From the NCBI RefSeq assembly GCF_004297125.1, contig NZ_SCVD01000020.1, positions 372,001 to 436,000 of the forward strand: a DNA stretch of 64,000 nucleotides, written 5' to 3'. Below the pieces are notes generated by a model. The model saw only the letters and a program-made list of their open reading frames with translations, did not search any database and was not told the DNA's origin. This DNA comes from Phenylobacterium sp. GTDB taxonomy: Bacteria > Pseudomonadota > Alphaproteobacteria > Caulobacterales > Caulobacteraceae. Shown piece after piece: positions 34,367 to 42,387 of this stretch. How positions within the stretch are numbered: the first letter of the stretch is position 1; the number at the start of each line of letters is the position of its first letter. The translations under genes and the position numbers were made by a program.

Positions 34367-36676
34367 TCAGCAGTAGCGGGCTTCGGCCTGCTCGGCCCTC
34401 CGGCGGGCGTCGGCCGCGTCCTTCTGGCCCAGGCGTCCGGCCGCCGCGATGGCGTCCCAGGTCGCGGTCGACCGGCGGGCCATCGCGCAGGCTTCGCGCC
34501 GTCGACCGGCCTCGGCGAAGACCCGCGACGTGAACTCCAGCCCGACGGCCAGGTCCCGCTCGCGCGCCGGATCGCCGCGCGCGAGCCTCGCCCGGGCTTC
34601 CCGCAAAGCGAGTGAGAGTCGCGCCGGCGCGATGGCCTCGACAGGTCGCTGCAGGTCCGCAAGCAGCGTCGCTTCATGACCATAGAGAACGAGGAGCAGC
34701 TTCTCGGCCTGCGCGTCAGGGCCGTAGGAGAGCACCCGCTGCATGACCGCCTCTCCCTCCCGGGCCTTATCGAGCGCGGCGGGCTTTTGCGCCATGTCGC
34801 TCAGCGTGCCGCTGACGTTCCAGGCGCTCTCGCCCTTCCGCGCCAGCCATTCCAGCTTCTCGCCGCGCCGCAGCCGCTCGTCGACGATGGCTTCGGCCGC
34901 CCGGTAGGGTTCCAGAGCTTCCGGGATGTGGTTCGCGTAATAGGTTGCGTCCCCAAGCCGGTTCAGGATCCCGACCTCGACGAGCTTTGCCTCGTCAGTC
35001 TCCAGCTTCAGCCGGCGCAGCTCCGCGAGGGCGGCCTGCAATACGGGGATCGCATCCGCGGGCCGGTTCTCGCCCCAGGTCAGGTCGTAAGCGCGGTCCT
35101 TCTCCGTCTCCAGCAACCCCAGCCTGGCGCTCGTGCGACCCGGTTCCTGCTTCAAGGCCTGCAGGAAGAAGTTGCGGCCGCGCTCGGTCGCCGCGCGGGA
35201 TTCCGCGGTGTCGGGCTTCAGGGTCCAGCGATCGACTTCGATCCACCCGCGGAGCTCCAGCGCCTCAGCCGAACCCGGCTGCGCCGCCAGCACGCCAGCC
35301 GCGAGCGCCTCGGCGCGATCCAGGGATCGCTCCGCCGCGGCCGGCTGACCGAGGTTGGCGATGTTGGTGATCCCCTGCACCCGGGCCAGGCGTCGATACC
35401 CCTGGGCGATCTCGAGCCGCAGATCGACGGGCGCGCCCGGCGAGGCGCTCAGGCGGTCGAGGTAGCGGCCCGCGGTCTGGGCCAGGTTGACCCGAGCCTC
35501 CACGGTGCCGGGCGCGTTCGCCAGCCGGTCGTAGAGGTCGAACAGCATGTAGCGCGAGATGGCCCGCACCTCGCTGAACCGCCGCTCGGACTGCGCGCGG
35601 GCCCGCTCCGCCGCCACGTAGTTCGCGGTCGCGACGCCCGCGGAACACGCCAGCACGAGCATGGCCGCCGCCGTCATGGCCACGCCCACCCGGTGGCGTC
35701 GAACGAAGAGGCGAGCGCGGTAAGCGAACGAGGCGGGCCGCGCGCGCACCGGCAGCCGCTCGCGCCAGCGGTCGATGTCGGCGATCAGCGCCGCGACGCT
35801 GCTGTAGCGGTCGTCCTCCGCCGGCGAGGCGGCCTTGTTCGCGATCGCAGCGAGGTCGGGCTCGCCCATGCCGCCGATCAGTTGCCCGAGCACCACGCCG
35901 AGGGCGAAGACATCATCGGCGATGCTGGCCGCGGCCCCGGCCGCACGCTGCGGACTGGCGAAGCCATGGGTCATTGGCCCATGCGCCGCGGAGTGGCCGT
36001 CGTCGTCCGTGTCCGTGAGGCGCGCGAGGCCGAAGTCCAGCAGCCGGACGCGACCGTCGCGATCCACCATGATGTTCGACGGCTTGAGATCGCCATGGAC
36101 GATCAGCCGGCTGTGCGCGAACTGCACGGCCTCCGCGGCGTCCCTGAACAGGCCCACACGGCCCCGAGCCGGATGATCTGCCGACGCGACGTCGATCGTC
36201 TCGCCGTCGACATACTCCATGATCACATAGGCCAGGCCGTCGGCCGTCAGGCCGCCGTCGATGACGCGTGCGATGGAGGGCGCTTCAAGCTTCGCGAGTA
36301 GACGCCGTTCGACCGCGAACCGCTCCGCCGCGAGCGCACCCAGCTCGGCGTGGAGGAACTTCACCGCGACACGCTGCTCGTAGAGCCCGTCGTCACGCTC
36401 CGCGAGCCAGACGCTACCCATGCCGCCGCTGCCGATCTGACGGATCAACCGGAACGGCCCAACTCGGTCCGGCGGTTCGATCGGCGCGCTGAGCCCGGCG
36501 TCCGTCGGCAACATGGCCCGCGCCGCCGCGGCGCTCCGTTCGAGGGCCTCGACGCGGGCCACGATGTCGGGAGTCTCCGCCTTGAGAAGACGGTCTCGTG
36601 ACTTCGGGCGGGCGCTGAGGCGCTCGAACAGCGCGAGCGCCCGCCGCTCGACCTCAGCCGACCGCGGAGAGTTCAT
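34367..36676 (-). CDS. Membrane Ser/Thr protein kinase with TPR-like sensor domain
   Basis: 769 residues. Kinase domain about 73-310: glycine loop GSGGMGSVW, Lys106 (VAVKFL), catalytic loop HGDLKPSN (Asp196) and DFG from Asp214. The usual HRD Arg is Gly, so activation-loop phosphorylation may not be needed. One transmembrane helix at about 330-351 is followed by roughly 400 mostly helical residues (TPR-like, many Ala-Leu repeats), probably periplasmic. Its start overlaps the sigma-factor gene by 23 bases, so the two are co-translated and probably act together. Confidence 0.9.
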   Translation of the reverse strand: MNSPRSAEVERRALALFERLSARPKSRDRLLKAETPDIVARVEALERSAAAARAMLPTDAGLSAPIEPPDRVGPFRLIRQIGSGGMGSVWLAERDDGLYEQRVAVKFLHAELGALAAERFAVERRLLAKLEAPSIARVIDGGLTADGLAYVIMEYVDGETIDVASADHPARGRVGLFRDAAEAVQFAHSRLIVHGDLKPSNIMVDRDGRVRLLDFGLARLTDTDDDGHSAAHGPMTHGFASPQRAAGAAASIADDVFALGVVLGQLIGGMGEPDLAAIANKAASPAEDDRYSSVAALIADIDRWRERLPVRARPASFAYRARLFVRRHRVGVAMTAAAMLVLACSAGVATANYVAAERARAQSERRFSEVRAISRYMLFDLYDRLANAPGTVEARVNLAQTAGRYLDRLSASPGAPVDLRLEIAQGYRRLARVQGITNIANLGQPAAAERSLDRAEALAAGVLAAQPGSAEALELRGWIEVDRWTLKPDTAESRAATERGRNFFLQALKQEPGRTSARLGLLETEKDRAYDLTWGENRPADAIPVLQAALAELRRLKLETDEAKLVEVGILNRLGDATYYANHIPEALEPYRAAEAIVDERLRRGEKLEWLARKGESAWNVSGTLSDMAQKPAALDKAREGEAVMQRVLSYGPDAQAEKLLLVLYGHEATLLADLQRPVEAIAPARLSLALREARARLARGDPARERDLAVGLEFTSRVFAEAGRRREACAMARRSTATWDAIAAAGRLGQKDAADARRRAEQAEARYC

Positions 36677-37217
36677 CCTGCGTGAGGTAGTTGTGCAGCC
36701 AGGTTCGCGCCGCCTGCCAGCGGCGCTTCACCGTGCGCTCGGCGATGCCGGTGGTTCGGGCCGTTTCCTCGACGCTGAGGCCCAGGCCGAAGCGCAATTC
36801 AACGATCCGGCTGTGCTCGGGCGAGAAGCGCTCCAGCGCCGCAATGGCGTCGTCGAGCGCCTCGACATTCACGCCTGTGGCCGGCCCACCGGGCCACCGC
36901 GTCAGGAGGGCGGGCTGGCGACGCTTGGCGGCGAGCGCGCGGCGCGCTTCGTCGATGAGCACCCGGCGCATGGTTCGGGAGGCGAGCGCCAGCAGGTGCT
37001 CGCGTTGATCGACGCTCTCGAGTCCCGAGCGGATCAGGCGAAGTATCGTCTCGTTCACGAGCTCTGTGGCCTGCAGGGCGTGACGCTGCGCGTCGGTGCA
37101 GATGATCCGGCGCGCGATACGGCGCAGTTCATCGTAGTGCTGCGCAAGCAGCTGAGGCGCTCTGGGCTCTCGCCCCGCAAAGGCCGACGATGGCTGGATG
37201 ACCGTCATGATACCCAT
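36654..37217 (-). CDS. ECF sigma factor (kinase-associated, TIGR02999-like)
   Basis: 187 residues. Sigma region 2 spans about 20-90 (LLAQHYDELRRIARRI, LVNETILRLI, ASRTMRRVLIDEARR) and region 4 about 118-180 (RFSPEHSRIVELRFGLGLSVEETA, TVKRRWQAARTWL). This subtype commonly sits beside a Ser/Thr kinase instead of an anti-sigma factor. The ATG at 37217 has GGAG upstream; 37208 is an alternative. No anti-sigma gene is adjacent, so regulation by phosphorylation is the simplest reading. Target promoters are unknown. Confidence 0.9.
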   Translation of the reverse strand: MGIMTVIQPSSAFAGREPRAPQLLAQHYDELRRIARRIICTDAQRHALQATELVNETILRLIRSGLESVDQREHLLALASRTMRRVLIDEARRALAAKRRQPALLTRWPGGPATGVNVEALDDAIAALERFSPEHSRIVELRFGLGLSVEETARTTGIAERTVKRRWQAARTWLHNYLTQDELSAVG

Positions 37218-37362
37218 GTTCCTCGCTCCGGCGCGCGATGCAAGGTCCGCGCCATGCGCGGTTGCAGTGAGCCGGCGGCGGCCGGTCCTTCGGCGTGGGT
37301 TGGGCGGACCCCGCGAACGCGCGCCTTAGTCGTGACCCGGCGCCCTCGCGATCTCCCGACGC

Positions 37363-39750
37363 CTACCCCGCCACCGTCAGCGTCACCGACTTCAGATCGG
37401 CGGAGTTGCCTCCCGCCATCACCGTGAACTTCCCCGGCTCCACCACCCGCTTCATGTCGATGTTCCAGATCGCCAGGTCGGCGGGGGTCAGCTCGATGGC
37501 CACCGAGCGCCGCTCGCCGGGCGCCAGGGTCACGCGCCGGAACTTCTTCAGCTCCTTCACGGGCCGGGTCACCGAGGCGGCCTCGTCGTGGAGATAGAGC
37601 TGCACCACCTCGTCGCCGACCCGCTTGCCGGTGTTGGCCACCTCCACCTCGACCCGCACGCTCTCGCCGGCCCCGATGCTGGTCCGCGACAGCTTCGGGG
37701 CGCCGATTTCGAAGGTCGTGTACGAGAGGCCGAAGCCGAACGGGTAGAGCGGCGTCGCCTCGGCGAACAGGTAGCCGCGCCGGGCGGTGGGCTTGGCGTT
37801 GTAGAACACCGGCAGTTGGCCGACGTCGCGGGCGATCGAGACCGGCAGCTTGCCGCCCGGATTGACCCGGCCGAACAGCACGTCGGCCACGGCGTTGCCG
37901 GTCTCCTGGCCCAGGTACCAGCCCTCGATCAGGGCGTCGGCCTTCTCCGCCAGCAGGTTCACCGACAGCGGGCGGCCGTTCAGCAGCAGGACGACGGTGG
38001 GCTTGCCCAGGGCGAAGATGGCGCGGGCCAGGTCGTTCTGCTGGCCGATCAGGTCCAGGCTGTTGCGGTCGCCCAGGTGGTTGTCGGCCCAGGCCTCGCG
38101 GCTGGTCTGCTCGTTGTCGCCCAGCACCATCAGGACCACGTCGGCCTTCTTCGCCACCTCGACCGCCTCGGCGATCAGGCGGGCGTTGACGGCGGGATCT
38201 GCCAGCTTGACCTCGTCGGCGGCCCAGACCCGGCTCTCGGTGATCCGCACGGCCTCGGCGTAGTCCACCTGGAACTGGCCGGTCTTCGCGGCTTCCGCCT
38301 GCAGCCCTTCCAGCACGCTGACGACCTTCCGGGGGATGTCGCTGTAGCCGCCGATCGGCGTGTCGCGGGCGTGCGTGCCCAGCACGGCCAGCCGGCCGAC
38401 CTTGCCGGCCTCCAGCGGCAGCAGGCCCTTGTCGTTCTTCAGCAGCACCATCGACCGCGTCGCGGCCTCGCGGGCCAGCGCGATGGCGTCGGGCGCGGCG
38501 GTCAGCCTGTCGGCGTTCTTCAGGTCGCCGTAGGGGTTCTCGAAGAACCCGCCCTCGAACTTCAGGGTCAGGATCCGGCGCACGGCGGCGTCGATCTCCG
38601 CCTGCGGGACCTTTCCCGCCCGGACCAGCTCCGGCAGGCGGTTGTAGGCCTCGCCGTCCGGCAGCTCGACATCGACCCCGGCCCTCATCGCCGCCACCGC
38701 CGCGTCGTCGGGCGTCTCGTACATCCTGTGGCGGGTCACCAGCTCCCGGATCGCGAAATAGTCGCTCAGGGTCGCCCCCTGGAAGCCCCACTCCTCGCGC
38801 AGCACATCGTGCAGCAGCCAGCGGTTGGCGTGCGACGGCACCCCGTCGATCTCGTTGTACGACGGCATCACCGCGCGGACGTTGGCCTCCTTCACCGCGC
38901 GTTCGAAAGGCGGGAAGAAGTTCTCGCGCAGGGTGCGTTCCGAGATCTGCGCCGGGCCGACGTTGGTCCCGCTCTCCGGCTGGCCGTGGCCGGTCATGTG
39001 TTTCAGGGTGACGAACACCTTGTCCTTGGCCAGCGGCAGGGTCCGGCCCTGGAAGCCGTGGATGGCGGCCAGGCCGATCTCCGCGCAAAGGTGCGGGTCC
39101 TCGCCATAGGTCTCCTCGATCCGGCCCCAACGCGGGTCGCGGGCCACGTCCACCACGGGGGCGAGCGCGATGTTGGAGCCGCGCAGCCGCATCTCGCGGG
39201 CGGCCACGGCGAACACCTTCTCGACGGTCTCGGGGTCCCAGGTCGACGCCAGCGCGATGGCCTGCGGGAAGCTGGTGGCCTCGCGGGCGACGTAGCCGTG
39301 CAGGGCCTCGTCGTGCATCAGCATCGGGATGCCCAGGCGGGTCTTCTCCACGGCCCACTTCTGGGCGGCGTTGATGTAGCGGGCGGTCTCGGACGGCGTG
39401 CGATTGACCGTGCCGGGCTCTGCGCCGGCGTGGGCGCCTGCCTTGGCGCCCCGGCGATCGGAGGGCCGCGAGATCTGACCCAGGCCGTTCGGGAAGGCCT
39501 TCGACGCCGCCTCGGGCGAGAACTCGGCGTCCGGCGTCTGGATATCCTCCTTCTTCAGCCAGATGCCGACCATCTGGGCGACCTTCTCCTCCAGGGTCAT
39601 GCGGCCCATGAGGTCGTCGACCCGCGCGGGGACCGGCGCCTTCGGATCCTTGTAGAGCGGCCGCCCCTGCGCGTGGGCGGCGGGCGCGGCGAGGGCTCCG
39701 GCGAGGACGGCGAGGCTGGCGCCGAAGCGGCGGCGGGTCAGGGTCGTCAT
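37363..39750 (-). CDS. Exported GH3 beta-xylosidase/beta-glucosidase
   Basis: 795 residues. A Tat-type signal (TRRRFGASLAVLAGALAAPAAHA) leads to export after folding. The GH3 barrel has the substrate Lys250/His251 (KHMTGHG) and nucleophile Asp330 (TLSDYFAI). The alpha/beta sandwich and a fibronectin-III-like domain (GESVRVEVEVANTGKR to the end) complete the BglX/ExoP three-domain layout. The ATG (39748-39750) lies 1 base after the GH43 stop, so it belongs to that operon. Xylan context favours beta-xylosidase; beta-glucosidase activity is equally possible from sequence. Confidence 0.92.
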   Translation of the reverse strand: MTTLTRRRFGASLAVLAGALAAPAAHAQGRPLYKDPKAPVPARVDDLMGRMTLEEKVAQMVGIWLKKEDIQTPDAEFSPEAASKAFPNGLGQISRPSDRRGAKAGAHAGAEPGTVNRTPSETARYINAAQKWAVEKTRLGIPMLMHDEALHGYVAREATSFPQAIALASTWDPETVEKVFAVAAREMRLRGSNIALAPVVDVARDPRWGRIEETYGEDPHLCAEIGLAAIHGFQGRTLPLAKDKVFVTLKHMTGHGQPESGTNVGPAQISERTLRENFFPPFERAVKEANVRAVMPSYNEIDGVPSHANRWLLHDVLREEWGFQGATLSDYFAIRELVTRHRMYETPDDAAVAAMRAGVDVELPDGEAYNRLPELVRAGKVPQAEIDAAVRRILTLKFEGGFFENPYGDLKNADRLTAAPDAIALAREAATRSMVLLKNDKGLLPLEAGKVGRLAVLGTHARDTPIGGYSDIPRKVVSVLEGLQAEAAKTGQFQVDYAEAVRITESRVWAADEVKLADPAVNARLIAEAVEVAKKADVVLMVLGDNEQTSREAWADNHLGDRNSLDLIGQQNDLARAIFALGKPTVVLLLNGRPLSVNLLAEKADALIEGWYLGQETGNAVADVLFGRVNPGGKLPVSIARDVGQLPVFYNAKPTARRGYLFAEATPLYPFGFGLSYTTFEIGAPKLSRTSIGAGESVRVEVEVANTGKRVGDEVVQLYLHDEAASVTRPVKELKKFRRVTLAPGERRSVAIELTPADLAIWNIDMKRVVEPGKFTVMAGGNSADLKSVTLTVAG

Positions 39751-39751
39751 G

Positions 39752-41425
39752 TCAGTCTCCGTCCGGCGCGGCCGGGCTGTAGGCATAGAGTCCGAAGGTC
39801 GCGCCGACGAAGCCGCCGGCGGTCTTGGTCGAAAGGATCGTCCCGTCCTGGTCGACGGCCAGGGTGGTCCAGCGGCCGGGCGCGAGCGCATAGGCGAAGT
39901 CGTACTTCGCGCCGCGCGCCGTGATGCGCAGGTCGATCGGCTTGCCGTCGGGGATCGCCGCGCTCGCGACGAGCGCGCCGCTCACCGGGTCCTTGGGACC
40001 TGCCCGGCGCTCCAGCGCGACCACCGTGGCGGCGCCCTTCCGCGTGACCGTCAGGGCATAGAAGAAGTCGGGGCTCTGCAGCGCGACCAGGCCGGCGCGG
40101 TCGCCGTCGCGTTCGGGCGTGAAGCGCAGGCGGGTGCTGGCCTCGGCGTCGACATGCTGCTGGCGGCGGCCGGCGTAGGCGGGATGGCCGGTTCCGCCCA
40201 GCGGCTCGGCGCCGTCGAGCACCAGCGCGCCGGCGTCGAGCCGATACCAGGGGCCGCGCGGGTTGCGGATCGTCATCCACTCCGGGCCCAGCGGCTTGCC
40301 GAAGTCCTCGCGGACCGGCCGCGCCTTCGCGGGCGCCGCCGGCAGGTCGGGCTTGGGGACCTCCCGCGGGATCGCCTGGCCGGGCGGCAGGATCACCGGC
40401 CAGCCGTCGGCGGTCCAGGTCACCGGCAGCAGGAAGGTCTCGCGGCCGGTGTTGTAGAAGTCCCCGGCGTAGGGCTGGGTCGCCAGGAAGCTTGCCCACC
40501 ATTCGCCCCTGGCCGTCTGCACGAGTTGGGCATGACCCGCCGAGGTGATCGGATGCAGCCGGTCGGCCGGCAGGCCGCGCTGGGTCAGGATCGGGTTGCC
40601 GGACCAGGCCTCGTAGGGCCCGGTCACCGTGCGGCTGCGCAGGATCACCTGCGAATGGCCCTCGGCCGTGCCGCCCTCGGCGCAGCTCAGATAGTACCAG
40701 CCGCCGCGCTTGAAGATGTGCGGCCCCTCGATCCAGACGGGCTTGGTCGAGATGTCGACGCCGCCGTTCACCAGCACCTTGCGCGGCCCGATCGGCTTGC
40801 GGGCGGCGAGGTCGAACTCCTGCAGCCAGATGGCGCGGTGGCCGGGATAGAGGGGCTCGCCTTCCGGCGGGCCGTTATTGAGGATCCAGGTCCGGCCGTC
40901 GTCGTCGAAGAAGAACGACGGGTCGATGCCGTCGATGTCCCTGATCCAGATCGGGTCCGACCACGGCCCGGCGGGGTCCTTGGTCGTGATCAGGAAGTTG
41001 CCCCCGCAGTCCACGCAGGTGTTCAGGATGTAGAACGTTCCGTCGCGGTGGCTGATGGTCGGGGCGAACACGCCGCGCGAGAGCCCCAGGCCGGTGAAAT
41101 CGAGCTGGTCCGGCCGGTCGATCGCGTTGCCGATCTGGGTCCAGCTCACCAGGTCGCGGCTCTTGAACACCGGCAGGCCGGGGAAATAGGCGAAGGTCGA
41201 GGTGACCAGGTAGAAGTCGTCGCCCACCCGCGTGAGGCTGGGATCCGGATAGAAGCCGCGCAGGATCGGGTTGCGGTACGCGCCGGGCTTCAGCGGCGCG
41301 GCGTCGGCCGGGTCGCTGCCGCGATAGTCGAACCAATCGAACCGCGCCTCCGCGGCGGCGGCAGGGCCGGCCAGGGCCAGTGCGGCGACCAGCGCCAAGA
41401 CCTGCCTCCGCGACATCGCCGCCAC
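39752..41425 (-). CDS. Exported GH43 beta-xylosidase/arabinofuranosidase
   Basis: 557 residues. Signal segment MSRRQVLALVAALALAGPAAAA (twin-Arg-like; the true start may be the second ATG, 41416). Then NPILRGFYPDPSL. Catalytic triad Asp61, Asp168 (GIDPSFF) and Glu233 (WIEGPHI). A C-terminal beta-sandwich ends FGLYAYSPAAPDGD. Thus a periplasmic counterpart of the cytosolic GH43 at 10814-12433. First gene of a GH43-GH3 operon under a composite promoter. The exact specificity (xylosidase or arabinofuranosidase) cannot be settled. Confidence 0.92.
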   Translation of the reverse strand: MAAMSRRQVLALVAALALAGPAAAAEARFDWFDYRGSDPADAAPLKPGAYRNPILRGFYPDPSLTRVGDDFYLVTSTFAYFPGLPVFKSRDLVSWTQIGNAIDRPDQLDFTGLGLSRGVFAPTISHRDGTFYILNTCVDCGGNFLITTKDPAGPWSDPIWIRDIDGIDPSFFFDDDGRTWILNNGPPEGEPLYPGHRAIWLQEFDLAARKPIGPRKVLVNGGVDISTKPVWIEGPHIFKRGGWYYLSCAEGGTAEGHSQVILRSRTVTGPYEAWSGNPILTQRGLPADRLHPITSAGHAQLVQTARGEWWASFLATQPYAGDFYNTGRETFLLPVTWTADGWPVILPPGQAIPREVPKPDLPAAPAKARPVREDFGKPLGPEWMTIRNPRGPWYRLDAGALVLDGAEPLGGTGHPAYAGRRQQHVDAEASTRLRFTPERDGDRAGLVALQSPDFFYALTVTRKGAATVVALERRAGPKDPVSGALVASAAIPDGKPIDLRITARGAKYDFAYALAPGRWTTLAVDQDGTILSTKTAGGFVGATFGLYAYSPAAPDGD

Positions 41426-41489
41426 GCGCCCTCCTCCGCATCCTCAGGCGGTCTGGCGCCGCCATGTTGTAGGATGTTTGTGCCGGAGG

Positions 41490-41553
41490 TGGTCAGACCA
41501 ATCAAGCAGATTGTTAGCGCTCACATTAGATCGAGGCGCATCCAGGCCGTCAG
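41490..41553 (-). promoter_or_regulatory. GH43-GH3 promoter with both operator types
   Basis: On the minus strand CTGACG (41548-41553), 17 bases, then TCTAAT (41525-41530). The LacI-type operator TGTTAGCGCTCACA (41512-41525, 12 of 14 symmetric) covers the expected transcription start. The GntR-type site TGGTCAGACCA (41490-41500, perfect) lies about 20 bases into the transcript. The promoter is inside the 3' end of the epimerase gene, whose stop codon is part of the LacI-type operator. Confidence 0.72.
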
Positions 41554-42375
41554 GGTCTCGCCCGGCGCTAGCACCCGCACCCCCTGGGCTGCGGGATCGG
41601 CCATGTTGAAGGCGTTGGGCGCATGGCTGACCGGCTCGACGCAGAAGAACTCTTCGCCGGGCGGCGCGAAGACGTGCAGCCAGCCCAACTCTGGCGAGGC
41701 GGTCATCTGGAGGCTCGGCCGTCCAGGGCCCAGGTCGATGCGCGCGAGGCCGACCCAGCCGGCGTGGCAATGATCGACGAGCCGCTCGGTCCGCACCGCC
41801 GCCCCGTCCGCCCACGGCGCGCCCGCCGCCAGCTCGGTGGGCAGCAGGTCGGCCGACGAACGCCAGACGCCGGTCGTGTGCGCGGTCAGGCGCGCGGTGG
41901 CGCTGTGTGGGAAATAGGGGTGGAAGCCCAGGCCGAACGGACCGGGCTCGTCCGCCATATCCAACACATTCACCTCGAAGGTTGAACTTTCGGGCGTCAG
42001 CCTGAAGGTCTGTCGGGCCCGGTAGCGCCACGGCCATTCGGTGGCCCGGGGCTCGAAAACCAGGGTCGCGAAATCCGCGCCCCTCGCCTCGACCCGCCAC
42101 GCGGCCCGCCAGCCCTCCCCATGCAGCGGATGCTCCTGCCCGACCATGTTGCGGCTCAGCGCGGCGGTCCGGCCGCCGAACCTGAAACACCCGTGGGCGA
42201 TCCGGTTGGCGTAGGGGACCAGGGGGAAACACGCCGTCTCCAGCACGTCCGCCGCGCCCTCCGGCGTTGGCCGCAACAGGTCCTCGCCGTCGCGCGTCAG
42301 CGACAGGATCGCCCCGCCAAGCTCCGGATCGAAGGTGAGCCGCAGGCCGCCGGCCTGGAGGGTTTCTCGCGCCAT
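41521..42375 (-). CDS. Aldose 1-epimerase family protein
   Basis: 284 residues, galactose-mutarotase-like beta-sandwich. Family text is clear: LVPYANRIAHGCF, the catalytic His in FGLGFHPYFP and the base Glu in FFCVEPVSHAPNAFN. Interconverts sugar anomers; xylose or oligosaccharide mutarotation would fit the neighbours. The ribosome site is weak and it begins 12 bases after the GST stop, so it may be translated with that operon. Its end overlaps the GH43 promoter. Confidence 0.9.
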   Translation of the reverse strand: MARETLQAGGLRLTFDPELGGAILSLTRDGEDLLRPTPEGAADVLETACFPLVPYANRIAHGCFRFGGRTAALSRNMVGQEHPLHGEGWRAAWRVEARGADFATLVFEPRATEWPWRYRARQTFRLTPESSTFEVNVLDMADEPGPFGLGFHPYFPHSATARLTAHTTGVWRSSADLLPTELAAGAPWADGAAVRTERLVDHCHAGWVGLARIDLGPGRPSLQMTASPELGWLHVFAPPGEEFFCVEPVSHAPNAFNMADPAAQGVRVLAPGETLTAWMRLDLM

Positions 42376-42387
42376 GGCCCGGTCCGC

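Noticed and set aside
40954..40962. GGTCCGACC inside the exported GH43 gene
   Set aside because: It falls in a conserved coding motif (WSDPIW) and is dictated by codons, not by an operator role. GGTCGGACC at 22514-22522 inside xylX was rejected likewise.
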